Shown: positions 10,915 through 20,748 of the stretch, one piece after another
Numbering within the stretch: position 1 is the stretch's first letter
Layout of the letters: each line of letters opens with the position of its first letter
Assembly: GCA_963819385.1 (NCBI GenBank)
Contig: CAWFVV010000006.1
Coordinates: 62,001-126,000 of the forward strand
Origin: JAVDCA01 sp963819385
GTDB lineage: Bacteria > Pseudomonadota > Alphaproteobacteria > Rhizobiales > Xanthobacteraceae
DNA length: 64,000 bases
Reading direction: 5' to 3'
Position numbers and translations under genes: made by a program
Notes under the pieces: model-generated
The model's input: the letters and a program-made list of their open reading frames with translations, nothing else
What the model was told of the DNA's origin: nothing
Databases searched by the model: none

Positions 10915-12165
10915 ATGAGCGTGTACAAGTCCGAATTCCTCAAGGTCCTGTCGGAGCGTGGCTTCATCCACCAGATCTCCGAGCCGGAGGCGCTCGACGC
11001 GCGCGCCGTGGCGGGCGCGATCACGGCTTATGTTGGCTACGACGCGACGGCGCCGAGCCTGCATATCGGCAACCTGCTCACCATCATGATGCTGCGCTGG
11101 CTGCAGAAGACCGGCCACCGGCCGATCGCGCTCATGGGCGGCGGCACGAGCAAGATCGGCGATCCGTCGGGCAAGGACACGAGCCGCACCCTGCTCACGG
11201 TCGAGCAGATCGACGCCAACATCGCGACCATCAAGACGGTCTTCTCGCGCTTCCTCGATTTCGGCCCTGACGCCGGCATCATGGCCAACAACGCGGACTG
11301 GCTCGATCGCCTGGCGTACATCCCGTTCCTGCGCGAGATCGGGCGTCACTTCACCATCAACAAGATGCTCACCTTCAACTCGGTGAAGCTGCGCCTCGAC
11401 CGCGAGCAGCCGCTCACGTTCCTCGAATTCAACTACATGATCCTGCAGGCCTACGACTTCGCCGAGCTCAACAAGCGCCACGGCTGCATCCTGCAGATGG
11501 GCGGCTCCGACCAGTGGGGCAACATCGTCAACGGCATCGACCTCGGCCGCCGGCTGATGAACGCCGACCTGTTCGCGCTCACGACGCCGCTGCTCACCTC
11601 CGCGAGCGGCGCCAAGATGGGCAAGAGCGAGACTGGTGCGCTGTGGCTCAACGCCGACATGATGAGCCCGTACGAATACTGGCAGTTCTGGCGTAATTGC
11701 GAGGACGCGAGCGTCGTGCGGCTGCTCAAGCTGTTCACCGACCTGCCGCTCGACGAGATCGGCCGGCTCGCGGCGCTGAAGGACCAGGAGATCAACGAGG
11801 CCAAGAAGGTGCTCGCGACCGAGGCGACCGCGCTGCTGCACGGACGCGCGGCCGCCGAGGCGGCGGAGAACACCGCCCGGCAGACGTTCGAGGAAGGCAC
11901 GCTTGCGGCGAGCCTGCCGACCGTCGAGGTCGCCAAGGCCGAGCTCGACACGGGCATCGGCGTCCTGACGGCGTTCGCCGAAAAGGCGAAGCTCGTCGCC
12001 TCGAATGGCGAGGCGCGCCGTCAGATCAAGGCGGGCGGCCTGCGCGTGAACGATGTCGCGATCACCGACGAGAAGATGGTGCTCACGGCGAGCGATCTGA
12101 CGGCCGAGGGCGTGATCAAGCTCTCGCTCGGCCGCAAGCGGCACATGCTGCTCAAGCCGGTGTGA
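10915..12165 (+). CDS. tyrS: Tyrosyl-tRNA synthetase
   Basis: Class I aminoacyl-tRNA synthetase charging tRNA-Tyr. The 416-residue protein has the tyrosine-pocket segment VGYDATAPSLHIGNL, where HIGN (50-53) is the HIGH signature, the LEFNYMILQAYDF and QMGGSDQWGNI motifs, the KMSKS variant KMGKS (about 234-238) and a C-terminal S4 RNA-binding domain (RQIKAGGLRVND). Start at ATG 10915 (MSVYKSEFLK); an ATG 30 nt upstream is possible. It is divergent from anmK. Confidence 0.96.
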   Translation: MSVYKSEFLKVLSERGFIHQISEPEALDARAVAGAITAYVGYDATAPSLHIGNLLTIMMLRWLQKTGHRPIALMGGGTSKIGDPSGKDTSRTLLTVEQIDANIATIKTVFSRFLDFGPDAGIMANNADWLDRLAYIPFLREIGRHFTINKMLTFNSVKLRLDREQPLTFLEFNYMILQAYDFAELNKRHGCILQMGGSDQWGNIVNGIDLGRRLMNADLFALTTPLLTSASGAKMGKSETGALWLNADMMSPYEYWQFWRNCEDASVVRLLKLFTDLPLDEIGRLAALKDQEINEAKKVLATEATALLHGRAAAEAAENTARQTFEEGTLAASLPTVEVAKAELDTGIGVLTAFAEKAKLVASNGEARRQIKAGGLRVNDVAITDEKMVLTASDLTAEGVIKLSLGRKRHMLLKPV

Positions 12166-12179
12166 CCACTCGCACCGCG

Positions 12180-12273
12180 TCATTGCGAGGAGCGCGTAGC
12201 GCGACGAAGCAATCTCGGCCAACAAACTCATGCGCAAGCGAAACGGGATTGCTTCGCTTCGCTCGCAATGACG
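12180..12273. repeat. Dispersed palindromic intergenic repeat (TCATTGCGAGG type), copy 1
   Basis: It begins TCATTGCGAGGAGCG and ends in the inverted form GCTTCGCTCGCAATGA, with internal GACGAAGCAATC and GATTGCTTCG arms, so it can fold into a long hairpin. A second copy lies at 43183-43274. Elements of this form are frequent between genes in Bradyrhizobium-type genomes. Here it separates the convergent tyrS and DUF3971 genes. Confidence 0.8.
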
Positions 12274-12292
12274 AGAAAAACTGCTTTGTGGC

Positions 12293-15200
12293 TCAGCGCT
12301 CTCTATCCGCGTAGCTCGTGCGCGGATCGGGATAACGCTCGCCCGGCACGCTGCTCGGAAACTCGAACACCTTGCGCAACAGGCCAGGCGCGAGCGGCGA
12401 GATCGGGTTGACGCGCAGCATCGGCGCGCCGGGCGGGCCGACCACCTCGAACGTGATCCCGAACAGGCCCTCGCGGTCGCCGTTGCCGAGGAAAATACCG
12501 ACGATCGGTATCTGCCCGAACATGTTGTTAAGTCCGTAGAGCGGCACGAAGGTGCCGCGCAGGCGCACGTCGTTGTTGGCGTAGTCGAGCATGCCGTCCA
12601 TGGTGGCGCCGACGATCGGCCCGCTCACCACCGCGTCGCGCACCAAGAACTTGCCGGGCGAGCGGGTGAACTCGACCCGCATGCGCGAGAACTGAACCCC
12701 CTCGGGCTCCATGCTGGGGGCCCCCGCGACCACCCGGTCGAGCGCGGCCTCGCCCTTCACATGGAAGTCTTGGATGTTGAGGAGGCCCTCCTGCGGAATC
12801 TGGTTGGGCGTGGGCGGGTCCATGGCGGCCCACAACCGGCCGCCCAAGATGCGCGGGTACGTGTCCGTGAAGCGCAGCAGCGCGCCGGCGTCCGCGCTCT
12901 GGAAGTAGAGCACCTGGCGGCCGCCCTGGCGCCCGCGTAGATCGCCCTTGAGCGCGGCGTCGACGCCATGCTTGGCGTTCAATTCAAAACTCTTGATCAG
13001 GCCGTTGCGACGCTGCAGCCGCAGATCGAGCGCGCGCAGCGTCTCGCCGTGGAAGCCCGCGACGGCGGCGATCTTTACGTCGAGATCGAGGTTGGGCATG
13101 CCGGGGCGCGATTTCGCCGTGGAGGATGCGCCGCCCATCACGGACTTGATGAAGGTGCGGCCGTCATAGACGTCGCCGCGCATCGTCACCTTCAGCGCAC
13201 CGTCCGCCTCGCGTTCCGCCTTGAGGCTCGCCTTGTCCTCGCTCGCCATCGCGAACACCGGGAAGTTCGCGGCCACGACCTGGCTGTCGGAATCGAGATC
13301 GACCGAGCCTTTCACCGCAACGCCCGCGCCTTCGAGCGCGATGTCTTCGATGCGCGTGTTGCCGCCCTTGTGCGGCACCATCGTGAAGGTCGCGCGCGTG
13401 GCCTTCGCGACCGGTTTCGACCAGCCCGGCAGCAGGTTGTCGATCTTCGCCTGGGTGAGATCGGCTTCGATCGCGAAGCGGGCGTCCTGATCGCCCGCCG
13501 CCGGGATCTTCGCGCCAAGCCGTATCGGCACGGGTCCCGTGAGGGCGCCGTTGAAGTCGAAACCGAAGCGGCTGCGCGCCGCGTCGTCGAACACCGCCTG
13601 CAGGCGCAACTCGGCATCGCCGTTGTCGCGCGGCTTGCGGTAGTCGATGTTTGCCGGCATGCCGCCAATCCGGATCTCGCCGCGCGCCTCGTAGCCGTCG
13701 GTGTCGGCGACGACGCGCAGGGTCTGCGCCTCGACCCGCTGAGCCATCATGAAGCGGTCGACCGAGAAATTGGCAATGTCCGCCGTGATGTTGTACTTCA
13801 CGCTGCCTTTCGGCATGTCGGGATCGATCGGCAACGCGAGCGCAACCTGCGCCGCGACGGTGCCGCGGCTGGCGCCGGGATCGAGCGGGGAGCCCGACGC
13901 CTCGCGCAGCCGGTCGCTCGCGAGCAGCTCGGCAGCCGCCGGGACCGGCCCTTCGATGCGCATGCGCACACGCGCCGGCGGCTTCTTGACCTGGGTATCG
14001 GGCACCTCGAACACGCCGTTCGCGATCGTGAGCCGGCGGCCGGACGGCAGATCGATCACGCCACGGCCGAGGCTGATCGTCACGTTGCGCCCCGAGACGC
14101 GGGTGACGAGATCGGCGTCGCGAATGGGCGGCAGATCGTTGACCGGCTGGATCACCGAACCGTGGGTCGCGATCTCGATCGACAGGCCATCGTCCGGCAC
14201 GGGAGGCCCGCCCGTCTGGAAGGTCGAGAACGGCGCGTTGGTCGCGATCTCGACGCGATCGACCGAGCCGCTCTGCAGATGCGTCTCGACCCAGTTGCGC
14301 ACCGGCGTGTTCACGAACACCGGCCAGACCTGCTTGAACGTCGCCGCCGTCATGTTGCGGCCGGCCACGCCGACCACGATGCGCGGATCGGAGGTCGAGA
14401 AATCGACGTAGCCCGACCCGGCGATCGCCACGGTCTGGCCGCCGATATTGGCATGCTCGATGTCGAGCCGATGCTTGACGGGATCGAACTGCGCGAGCAT
14501 CGAGATCCGATCGAGCTGGAGCGGCGCCTCGGATTCGTGCGATGCGAGCACGATGGTCCCGCCGGTCACGCGGACCCGCCACGGGTCGCCCGCCTGCGTC
14601 GGCGCATGCGCGTCCGCGACCAGCGTGATCCGGTTGCCGCCCGACACGATCTGGAACGGCACCGCGAGCGAATGCCGGCTGCCGTCCCAGTCGAGACTGA
14701 CCTCGGCCTGGTCGATCGCGAGCTGTGAAGTCGGGGTCCTTCTTGTCCGTGATGGTGCCGGGGCCGATCCACAGCTTGCCGTTCGCCATTTGCGGCGAGC
14801 CGTCACGCGCAAGCTCGGCGCGCAGGCTGAGCGATACCGGCACGTCCGTATCGACCTGTCCGTCGTCGATCCGCAGCGCGAGCAGCAGATCGCGCATCAT
14901 GATCTTGCGCGCCTCGATGCTGACCGCGCGCCGCCCTTCGCCGAGCGGCTTGACGCCGGCGAGCAGCACCCACGGATGGTCCGGATTGTCCGACGAGATG
15001 CGCAGCACGACCTCGCCCGCCGCCTGGCGGGTGAGGCTCAGATTGATCTTGTCGAACGTCGACTTCTGCCCGTTGCGCTGATCGTCGACCGTCAGGCTGC
15101 CGCTCTTCAGTCCGATCTCGCCGAGGTCATGGCCGTCGAGGCCGAGTGCGCTCACGCCGTCGAGCCACGTCAGCAGCGCGCTGAGATTGCCGACGGTTCC

Positions 15201-15905
15201 GCGCGCCGACGACGTGGACGGCGCGGCCTGGACCGGCGAAGCCGATGGCGCGGTCTGCGTCGCCGTGTTCGCGAGCGCGCGCGTCGGGATGAACGGAATT
15301 GCCTCGGCGGAAGCCAGCATCGGCGCATGCGCGAGCGGCCGCCTGTCGGCACCCGTGAACACGGTCACGTCGCCGTTCTGCTCGACCCGCAGCGAAAGCG
15401 CGGCGCCGACCAGATTGAGGCTCTCGGCGCGCGGATGACCGCTCAGCATGCTGAGGCTCGCGAGGCCGACCTCGGCGCGCGGCGCATTGGCGACAACGGC
15501 GCCGTCGCTGTCGCGCACCACGATGTCGCGGATGCGTAGCGCGGTGCGGCCGTTCTCGTCGCGCTCGAGCACGGTGCCGCCGATCTGAACGTTGTAACGG
15601 CTGCCCAGGTTTTCCTTGATCGCGGCCGCAAGCCAATCGGTCGCGAAATCGAGCGTGATCGGTCCGGATGAGAGGCGATACCACAAGGCGCCGAGCGCAA
15701 CGCCGACCACCACCACCAGGGTGCCCAGCGCGGTCAGGACGTGTCGCATGCGGCGACCACGCGTCCGACGCGCGCCACTTGGCCAGCGGGCAGAACTGGA
15801 GGAATCGTCAGGCGCCTCGGAGGCCTGCGCACGACGATGCGACAGCAGGCTCTCTTCCAAGCCGCGTAACGCCGCAAGCCTTGGATTAAGATCGCTATCC
15901 GTCAT
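12293..15905 (-). CDS. AsmA-like/DUF3971 envelope protein, frameshifted
   Basis: A large (about 1,203-residue) protein of the YhdP/AsmA class, thought to move or organise lipids between the two membranes. ATG 15905 opens a cytoplasmic N-terminus, then a single membrane anchor at about residues 50-75 (VLTALGTLVVVVGVALGALW), then a long beta-rich periplasmic body with the DUF3971 region and a C-terminal AsmA-like segment (LRGTFVPLYGLNNMFGQIP, GLFGITFEVVGPPGAP). One surplus base at about 14724-14731 shifts the frame between GTITDKKDPD and QLAIDQAEVSLDWDG; removing it gives one continuous frame. It is divergent from the peroxiredoxin gene. Confidence 0.85.
14722..14734 (-). other. Frameshift point in the DUF3971 gene (apparent +1 base)
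   Basis: The coding strand reads GACTTCACAGCTCGCG. Dropping one base (A, giving Asp-Phe-Gln, or T, giving Asp-Ser-Gln) joins two family-like halves. Which base is extra cannot be decided from this sequence alone. Confidence 0.7.
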
Positions 15906-16077
15906 GCCGGATCAGGCATCCCCCGCCCGTCTGCCGCAACCACAATACCGCGGGTCGAGGCACATCCCCATTTCGAGCCAAGGATTTCCCGTAACCCCTT
16001 GACCCATCGGCGCCCCTCCCCAAACCGCGAGGCCGTCCTAGAATGATGACCGCGCGAACAAGTCGAAAGGAAGGCAC

Positions 16078-16548
16078 ATGTCCGCCAAACTCGGCCCCGG
16101 AACCAAGGCCCCGGCTTTCAACCTGCCGCGCGACGGCGGTGGAACCGTCTCGCTGGCGGATTTCAAGGGGCAAAACTTGGTCATCTACTTCTACCCGCGG
16201 GCCGATACGCCCGGGTGCACGGTCGAGTCCAAGGCCTTCTCGGACCTCTCCGCCGCCTTCGCCAAGACCGGTACTGCGGTCCTCGGCGTCTCCGCCGACC
16301 CCGTGAAGGCGCAGGACGCGTTCAAGGCCAAGCACGGTCTCGCCATACCGCTCGCGTCCGACGAGACCCACCGCATGCTCCTCGCGTATGGCGTGTGGGG
16401 CGAGAAATCCATGTATGGAAAGAAGTTCATGGGGATAACCCGGACGACCTTCCTGGTCGGCCAGGACGGGCGCATCGCCCGCGTATGGCCCAAGGTGAAG
16501 GTCGCAGATCACGCCGAGGAGGTCCTCGCTGCCGCCAAGGAGCTCTAG
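16078..16548 (+). CDS. bcp: Peroxiredoxin of the BCP/PrxQ family, 1-Cys form
   Basis: A thiol peroxidase reducing H2O2 and organic peroxides. The 156-residue protein has the thioredoxin fold with peroxidatic Cys47 in YPRADTPGCTVES and a conserved downstream Arg. In E. coli BCP a resolving cysteine sits five residues later; here that position is Lys52 and no other cysteine exists in the protein, so it must be recycled by an outside thiol. ATG 16078 follows AAAGGAAGG. It is divergent from the AsmA-like gene, with an M23 peptidase downstream. Confidence 0.92.
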   Translation: MSAKLGPGTKAPAFNLPRDGGGTVSLADFKGQNLVIYFYPRADTPGCTVESKAFSDLSAAFAKTGTAVLGVSADPVKAQDAFKAKHGLAIPLASDETHRMLLAYGVWGEKSMYGKKFMGITRTTFLVGQDGRIARVWPKVKVADHAEEVLAAAKEL

Positions 16549-16780
16549 CATCGCGCCACGTTCTATCTCGGATCGAACTTGGTTCGGACTTACCGCCCGG
16601 GGGCGAGAAGCGTGCCGCGTTGGCCGCGTCGCCCGGGCCATCGCCAGCGAATTCATGTGATTGCTGCGCTGACGATATGAGTTTCGTAGTCCGCGAGCGT
16701 TAGCGAAACATTAACCATGCACCAAGCAAATTCGCCCGCATCAGCGCCGGAGCATCTCTGGAAGCGGCGCGGGAGCGTCG

Positions 16781-18148
16781 ATGTCCGAGCGAGCCTCGTT
16801 CCATCAGCGTACCGACGACTGGCGTGGCGCCGTCTCCAACGCCGATTACGACGATTCCGCCTACCAGCACCCGGCACGGCATGCCGCAACGCGCGATCGC
16901 CATCCGCCCCAGCCCGCGAGATCGCGGCGCGCCGCGGTTCACGACGACACCGGAGCCGCGCGCCGCGGCTACACGTTCGGACATGGCGGCCGGCAGGTGC
17001 GCATCGGGCCGGTCGTATTCTGGATCTGTGTCGGCACGCTCGTGATCATGGCGGGCTGGTCGGCGGTCACGGCGACCTATTTCGCGTTTCATGACGACGT
17101 GCTGGCGCGGCTGATCGCGCGACAGGCCGCGATGCAGTTCGCGTATGAGGACCGAATTGCGGACATGCGCGCGCAGGTCGATCGCGTCACCAGCCGGCAG
17201 CTGCTCGACCAGGAGCAGTTCGAGCAGCGGCTCACGCAATTGGCGAATCGGCAGGCGGTGCTCGAGGCGCGCGCGTCCTCGCTCGGCGCGCTGGCGGATC
17301 CGGCCATCACGGGCTCGGTGCGGCCACACACGCGCAGCCTCGCGCCGCGCGAGCCGGCCGCTCCGCCGAAGCCGTCCCCGATCAACGACACGACGCCGGC
17401 GGCCGTGCCGGCCGAGCGCGACACGTTGCTGATGAACGGCGGCGTCACGGGCGCCCTCGCGCGCATCGATGCGTCGCTCAACCGGGTCGAGTCCACGCAA
17501 ACCGCCTCGCTCGATGCGCTGGACGAGGCGTATGACAGCAAGGTCAGGCGCATGCGCGGCGTGTTCGCCGAGCTCGGGATCAAGGCTTCCCCGCGCGTCA
17601 GCGCCGAGCCGGTCGGCGGCCCGTTCGTGCCCTATCGACTCGCCTCCGGCGCCAATGCGTTCGAGCGCCAGGTTCATCGCATCACGCTCGAACGCGCGCA
17701 GGCCGACCAGCTCGCGCGCGAAGTGGCCGCCCTGCCGATCCGCAAGCCGGTGCCGGGCGAGCTCGACGCGACGTCCGGCTTCGGCGTGCGCATCGACCCG
17801 TTTCTCAACCGGCCCGCCATGCACACCGGAATCGATTTCCGCGGCGCGATGGGCGAGCCGGTGCATGCGACGGCCTCCGGCACCGTCACGATCGCGGGCT
17901 GGAGCGGCGGCTACGGGCGCATGGTCGAGGTCGACCACGGCAACGGCCTCGCGACACGCTACGGCCATCTATCCGAGATCGAGGTGAAGGTCGGTCAGAC
18001 GATCAAGACCGGCCAGGTTGTCGGACGTCTCGGCTCGACCGGCCGCTCGACCGGCCCTCACCTGCACTACGAGACGCGCATCAACGGCGAAGCGATCGAT
18101 CCGGGTAAATTCCTGCGCGCCGGAATGCGGATGGGGATGATTCAGTAG
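16781..18148 (+). CDS. M23-family peptidoglycan endopeptidase-like membrane protein
   Basis: A 455-residue protein: a charged cytoplasmic N-terminus, one membrane span at about residues 76-101 (VVFWICVGTLVIMAGWSAV), a coiled-coil-prone periplasmic linker (about 105-280) and a C-terminal LytM/M23 domain with GFGVRIDPFLNRPAMHTGIDF, GNGLATRYGHLSEI and the zinc motif GPHLHYE. Both His/Asp and HxH ligands are kept, so it may be an active DD-endopeptidase or, as with EnvC-like proteins, an amidase activator. The start at ATG 16781 gives the first full frame. Nothing notable lies in the 232 nt before it. Confidence 0.88.
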   Translation: MSERASFHQRTDDWRGAVSNADYDDSAYQHPARHAATRDRHPPQPARSRRAAVHDDTGAARRGYTFGHGGRQVRIGPVVFWICVGTLVIMAGWSAVTATYFAFHDDVLARLIARQAAMQFAYEDRIADMRAQVDRVTSRQLLDQEQFEQRLTQLANRQAVLEARASSLGALADPAITGSVRPHTRSLAPREPAAPPKPSPINDTTPAAVPAERDTLLMNGGVTGALARIDASLNRVESTQTASLDALDEAYDSKVRRMRGVFAELGIKASPRVSAEPVGGPFVPYRLASGANAFERQVHRITLERAQADQLAREVAALPIRKPVPGELDATSGFGVRIDPFLNRPAMHTGIDFRGAMGEPVHATASGTVTIAGWSGGYGRMVEVDHGNGLATRYGHLSEIEVKVGQTIKTGQVVGRLGSTGRSTGPHLHYETRINGEAIDPGKFLRAGMRMGMIQ

Positions 18149-18176
18149 CTGGCGACGGGTCCACGCGCCCTCGCCT

Positions 18177-18959
18177 TCATCGCGCCGGTGCGTTGTTCTT
18201 GGTGCGCGCGGCTTCGAGCTCGCGCGCCTCGGCCGCCGTCAGGTCGCGCGCCTTCCCATAACCGGTCTGCCCCGGCCCGACACCGGAGATGCCCGCGACC
18301 TGCGCCTTCGGATCGTCGCTGTCGAGACCGAGCTCGGTCAGGAAAATGTAAGCGCGATCGCCGCCCACGCAGGTCAGCGCGGCCCAGTCGTCCTCGACGA
18401 ACTGATCGTCGCGCACGTCCTGCACATGATCGAAAACGTCTTGGCCGCCCGTATATTGCTTGCCGGCGATGCGTACCTCGAAGGAGCCCTCGGCGTCATT
18501 GCGAATGTACTCGATGGCGTCGCCCTTCTTGAGCTTCACCTTGGCATGCGCGTCGCCGCCGACGTCTTCGAAGACGAACGGCTCTTTGGCGATCAGGCGC
18601 ACGATCTTGGTCGCGGACAGAAACGTGATCTTGCTCGCCGCGATGCGGCGCTTGTTCCAGGGATGAATGACCGCCAAATAGGGAAGCTTGCACGCGACAT
18701 CGCGCGGCGCCGCCTTGTCCATCGATCGGCGCGCGCGAACCACCGTATCGGGCCGGGTCACCGAGAACCCTTTGGGGTACTCGCCGCTCCAGAACTCCGA
18801 GATGTACCAGGAATTGTCGTATCCGCTCGCCGGCGACGCCGACTGCCCGAAGCCGCTCGCGGCGGACATCAGAGCCGTCAGCCCGACAAGCGCGGCCCGC
18901 CGGCAAGCCGATATTGCGGCATCGCGAAGCCGCAAACGCGATCGCAGTGAGTTACGCAT
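18177..18959 (-). CDS. Secreted hypothetical protein
   Basis: A 260-residue protein whose first ~43 residues form a signal peptide (AALVGLTALMSAASGFGQ). ATG 18959 follows AGAAGGGGG. The mature part is polar, with a middle section (about 110-165, KVKLKKGDAIEYIRNDAEGS, FEVRIAGKQYTGG) that may be a small beta-barrel, and a Gly/Glu-rich tail. There is one isolated cysteine pair (about 83 and 189). I do not recognise the family; it is on the same strand as prfB but separated by about 55 nt and its own ribosome site. Confidence 0.65.
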   Translation of the reverse strand: MRNSLRSRLRLRDAAISACRRAALVGLTALMSAASGFGQSASPASGYDNSWYISEFWSGEYPKGFSVTRPDTVVRARRSMDKAAPRDVACKLPYLAVIHPWNKRRIAASKITFLSATKIVRLIAKEPFVFEDVGGDAHAKVKLKKGDAIEYIRNDAEGSFEVRIAGKQYTGGQDVFDHVQDVRDDQFVEDDWAALTCVGGDRAYIFLTELGLDSDDPKAQVAGISGVGPGQTGYGKARDLTAAEARELEAARTKNNAPAR

Positions 18960-19013
18960 GGTCGCCCCCTTCTGGCGCGTCGCGCCAACATCCGACCGCG
19001 TGCCCGCTCAGCC

Positions 19014-20145
19014 CTACTCCACGTCCTCGACCTCGGTCGGTCCCGTCCCGAACGCCTTCTGCGCGAGCGTCGCCTGCATGAACTCGTCGAGATCGCCGTC
19101 GAGCACCGCGCCGGTGTTCGACGTGGACACGCCGGTGCGCAGGTCCTTCACCATCTGATAGGGCTGCAGCACGTACGAGCGGATCTGATGGCCCCAGCCG
19201 ATATCGGTCTTGGCGGCCTGCTCGGCGGCGGCCTTTTCCTCGCGCTTCTTGAGCTCGCGCTCGTAGAGCCGCGCGCGCAGCATCTTCCAGGCGGAGGCGC
19301 GGTTCTTGTGCTGCGAGCGCTCGGCCTGCACGACGACCGCGATGCCGGTCGGGATGTGCGTCAAGCGCACGGCCGATTCGGTCTTGTTCACGTGCTGACC
19401 GCCCGCGCCGCCCGAGCGCATCGTATCGGTGCGCACGTCCGCTTCCTTGATGTCGATGACGATGCGGTCGTCGATCACCGGAAAGATGCCGACGCTCGCA
19501 AACGAAGTGTGGCGGCGCGCGTTCGAGTTGAACGGCGAGATGCGCACCAGGCGATGCACGCCGGTCTCGGACTTGAGCCAGCCGAACGCGTTCTTGCCCT
19601 TGACCTCGATGGTCGCCGACTTGATGCCGGCCTCTTCGCCCGCCGTCTCCTCGAGATAGTCGACCTTGTAGCCGTGCTGCTCCGCCCAGCGCGTGTACAT
19701 GCGCAGCAGCATCGCGGCCCAGTCCTGGCTCTCGGTGCCACCGGCGCCAGCATGCACCTCGAGATAGCTGTCGTTGCCGTCCGCCTCGCCGGAGAGCAGG
19801 GCCTCGAGCTCGCGCCGCCCGACGTCCTTGCGCAGTTCCTTGAGCGCACCCTCGGCCTCGGCGACGACGCCTGCGTCCTTCTCGGTCTCGCCGAGACCGA
19901 TCATCTCGATATTGTCGGAGAGGTCGCGCTCGATCCGGCCGAGCGCCGCGAGCTGGTCGTCGAGCGAGGTGCGCTCCTGCATCAGGCGCTGCGCCTTCTG
20001 CGGATCGTCCCAGAGCTTCGGATCTTCGGCGAGCTTGTTCAGCTCGGCAAGCCGCGCACGCGCCGTGTCGACGTCAAAGATGCCTCCTCAGCAGCCCGAC
20101 GGACTGCTTGATCTCTTCGACCAGCTTCTCGATTTCCGCGCGCAT
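19014..20145 (-). CDS. prfB: Peptide chain release factor 2, expressed by programmed +1 frameshift
   Basis: RF2 ends translation at UGA and UAA. Frame 0 starts at ATG 20145 (MRAEIEKLVEEIKQSVGLL) and meets TGA at 20076-20074 after 23 codons. The site reads AGGAGG-CAT-CTT-TGA-C: an internal Shine-Dalgarno, the slippery CTT and a poorly terminating TGAC, the classic RF2 autoregulatory signal. Skipping one T continues as DVDTARARLAEL and the full RF2 body: SPF stop-codon anticodon-like motif in RISPFNSNARR, and GGQ in RSGGAGGQHVNKTES. The joined product is 376 residues. When RF2 is scarce the ribosome pauses at TGA and slips, raising RF2 output. Confidence 0.96.
20073..20088 (-). promoter_or_regulatory. 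prfB programmed frameshift site (AGGAGG..CTT TGA C)
   Basis: Internal Shine-Dalgarno AGGAGG three bases before CTT, then in-frame TGA followed by C. This layout matches the conserved RF2 recoding signal and should not be read as a disrupting mutation. Confidence 0.95.
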
Positions 20146-20266
20146 CAGCATCTGCCCGTCGGCCGCGATTCCGACGCGGCCTAGTCCGATGTAGCGATCC
20201 GCCGGTGCCGACGCAACCGACACCCCGCGATTGCGCCGAGTGACGCCGGCTCCCTACAATGCGCCG

Positions 20267-20737
20267 ATGAGCGAATCCTCCGCGCGCCCGCGCACACGCC
20301 CCAGCGAGCCTCCCCCCGACTGGCTTATCGGCACCTGGAGCCTCGTCTCGGTCACCCGGCAGGACATCGCGACCGGCGCGAAGGTCGATTTCATCGGCCC
20401 CGATCCGGTGGGCTACATCAGCTATTCGGCCGATCATCGCATGATGGTGGTGATCGGCCGCAGCGGCCGGAAAAAGCCCGCGGGAGCGACCGCGACCCCG
20501 GCGGAGGCCGACGCGCTCATGAAAAGCTTCGTGAGCTACGCGGGGACCTATTCGATCAAGGGCGGCGAGATTACCCACCATGTCGAGGTGTCGTGGAATG
20601 AGAGCTGGAGCGGCACCGACCAGACGCGACTCTTCCGCTACGACGGCGAGCGCCTCCACCTCGAGACGCCGCCCTCGCCCGACCCGGTCGACGGCACCGT
20701 GAGCGTGCGCAGCATGGTATGGAAACGGCCGGCGTGA
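20267..20737 (+). CDS. Lipocalin-like domain protein
   Basis: A 156-residue protein with the short lipocalin-like domain seen in many soil bacteria: LIGTWSLVSV at the first strand, GYISYSADHRMMVVIGRS, AGTYSIKGGEITHHVEVSWN and a closing WKRPA. There is no signal peptide. The ligand and role are unknown. The start at ATG 20267 is preferred over a TTG 36 nt upstream. It is inserted on the opposite strand between mrcA and prfB, genes that are near neighbours in many Rhizobiales. Confidence 0.75.
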   Translation: MSESSARPRTRPSEPPPDWLIGTWSLVSVTRQDIATGAKVDFIGPDPVGYISYSADHRMMVVIGRSGRKKPAGATATPAEADALMKSFVSYAGTYSIKGGEITHHVEVSWNESWSGTDQTRLFRYDGERLHLETPPSPDPVDGTVSVRSMVWKRPA

Positions 20738-20748
20738 CGCCGCCGTCG

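Noticed and set aside
12968..14728. 586-codon + strand open frame opposite the DUF3971 gene
   Set aside because: Antisense shadow; no motifs and no ribosome site.
20074..20076. prfB as a pseudogene because of the early TGA
   Set aside because: The TGA lies in the conserved programmed frameshift site, so it is regulatory.
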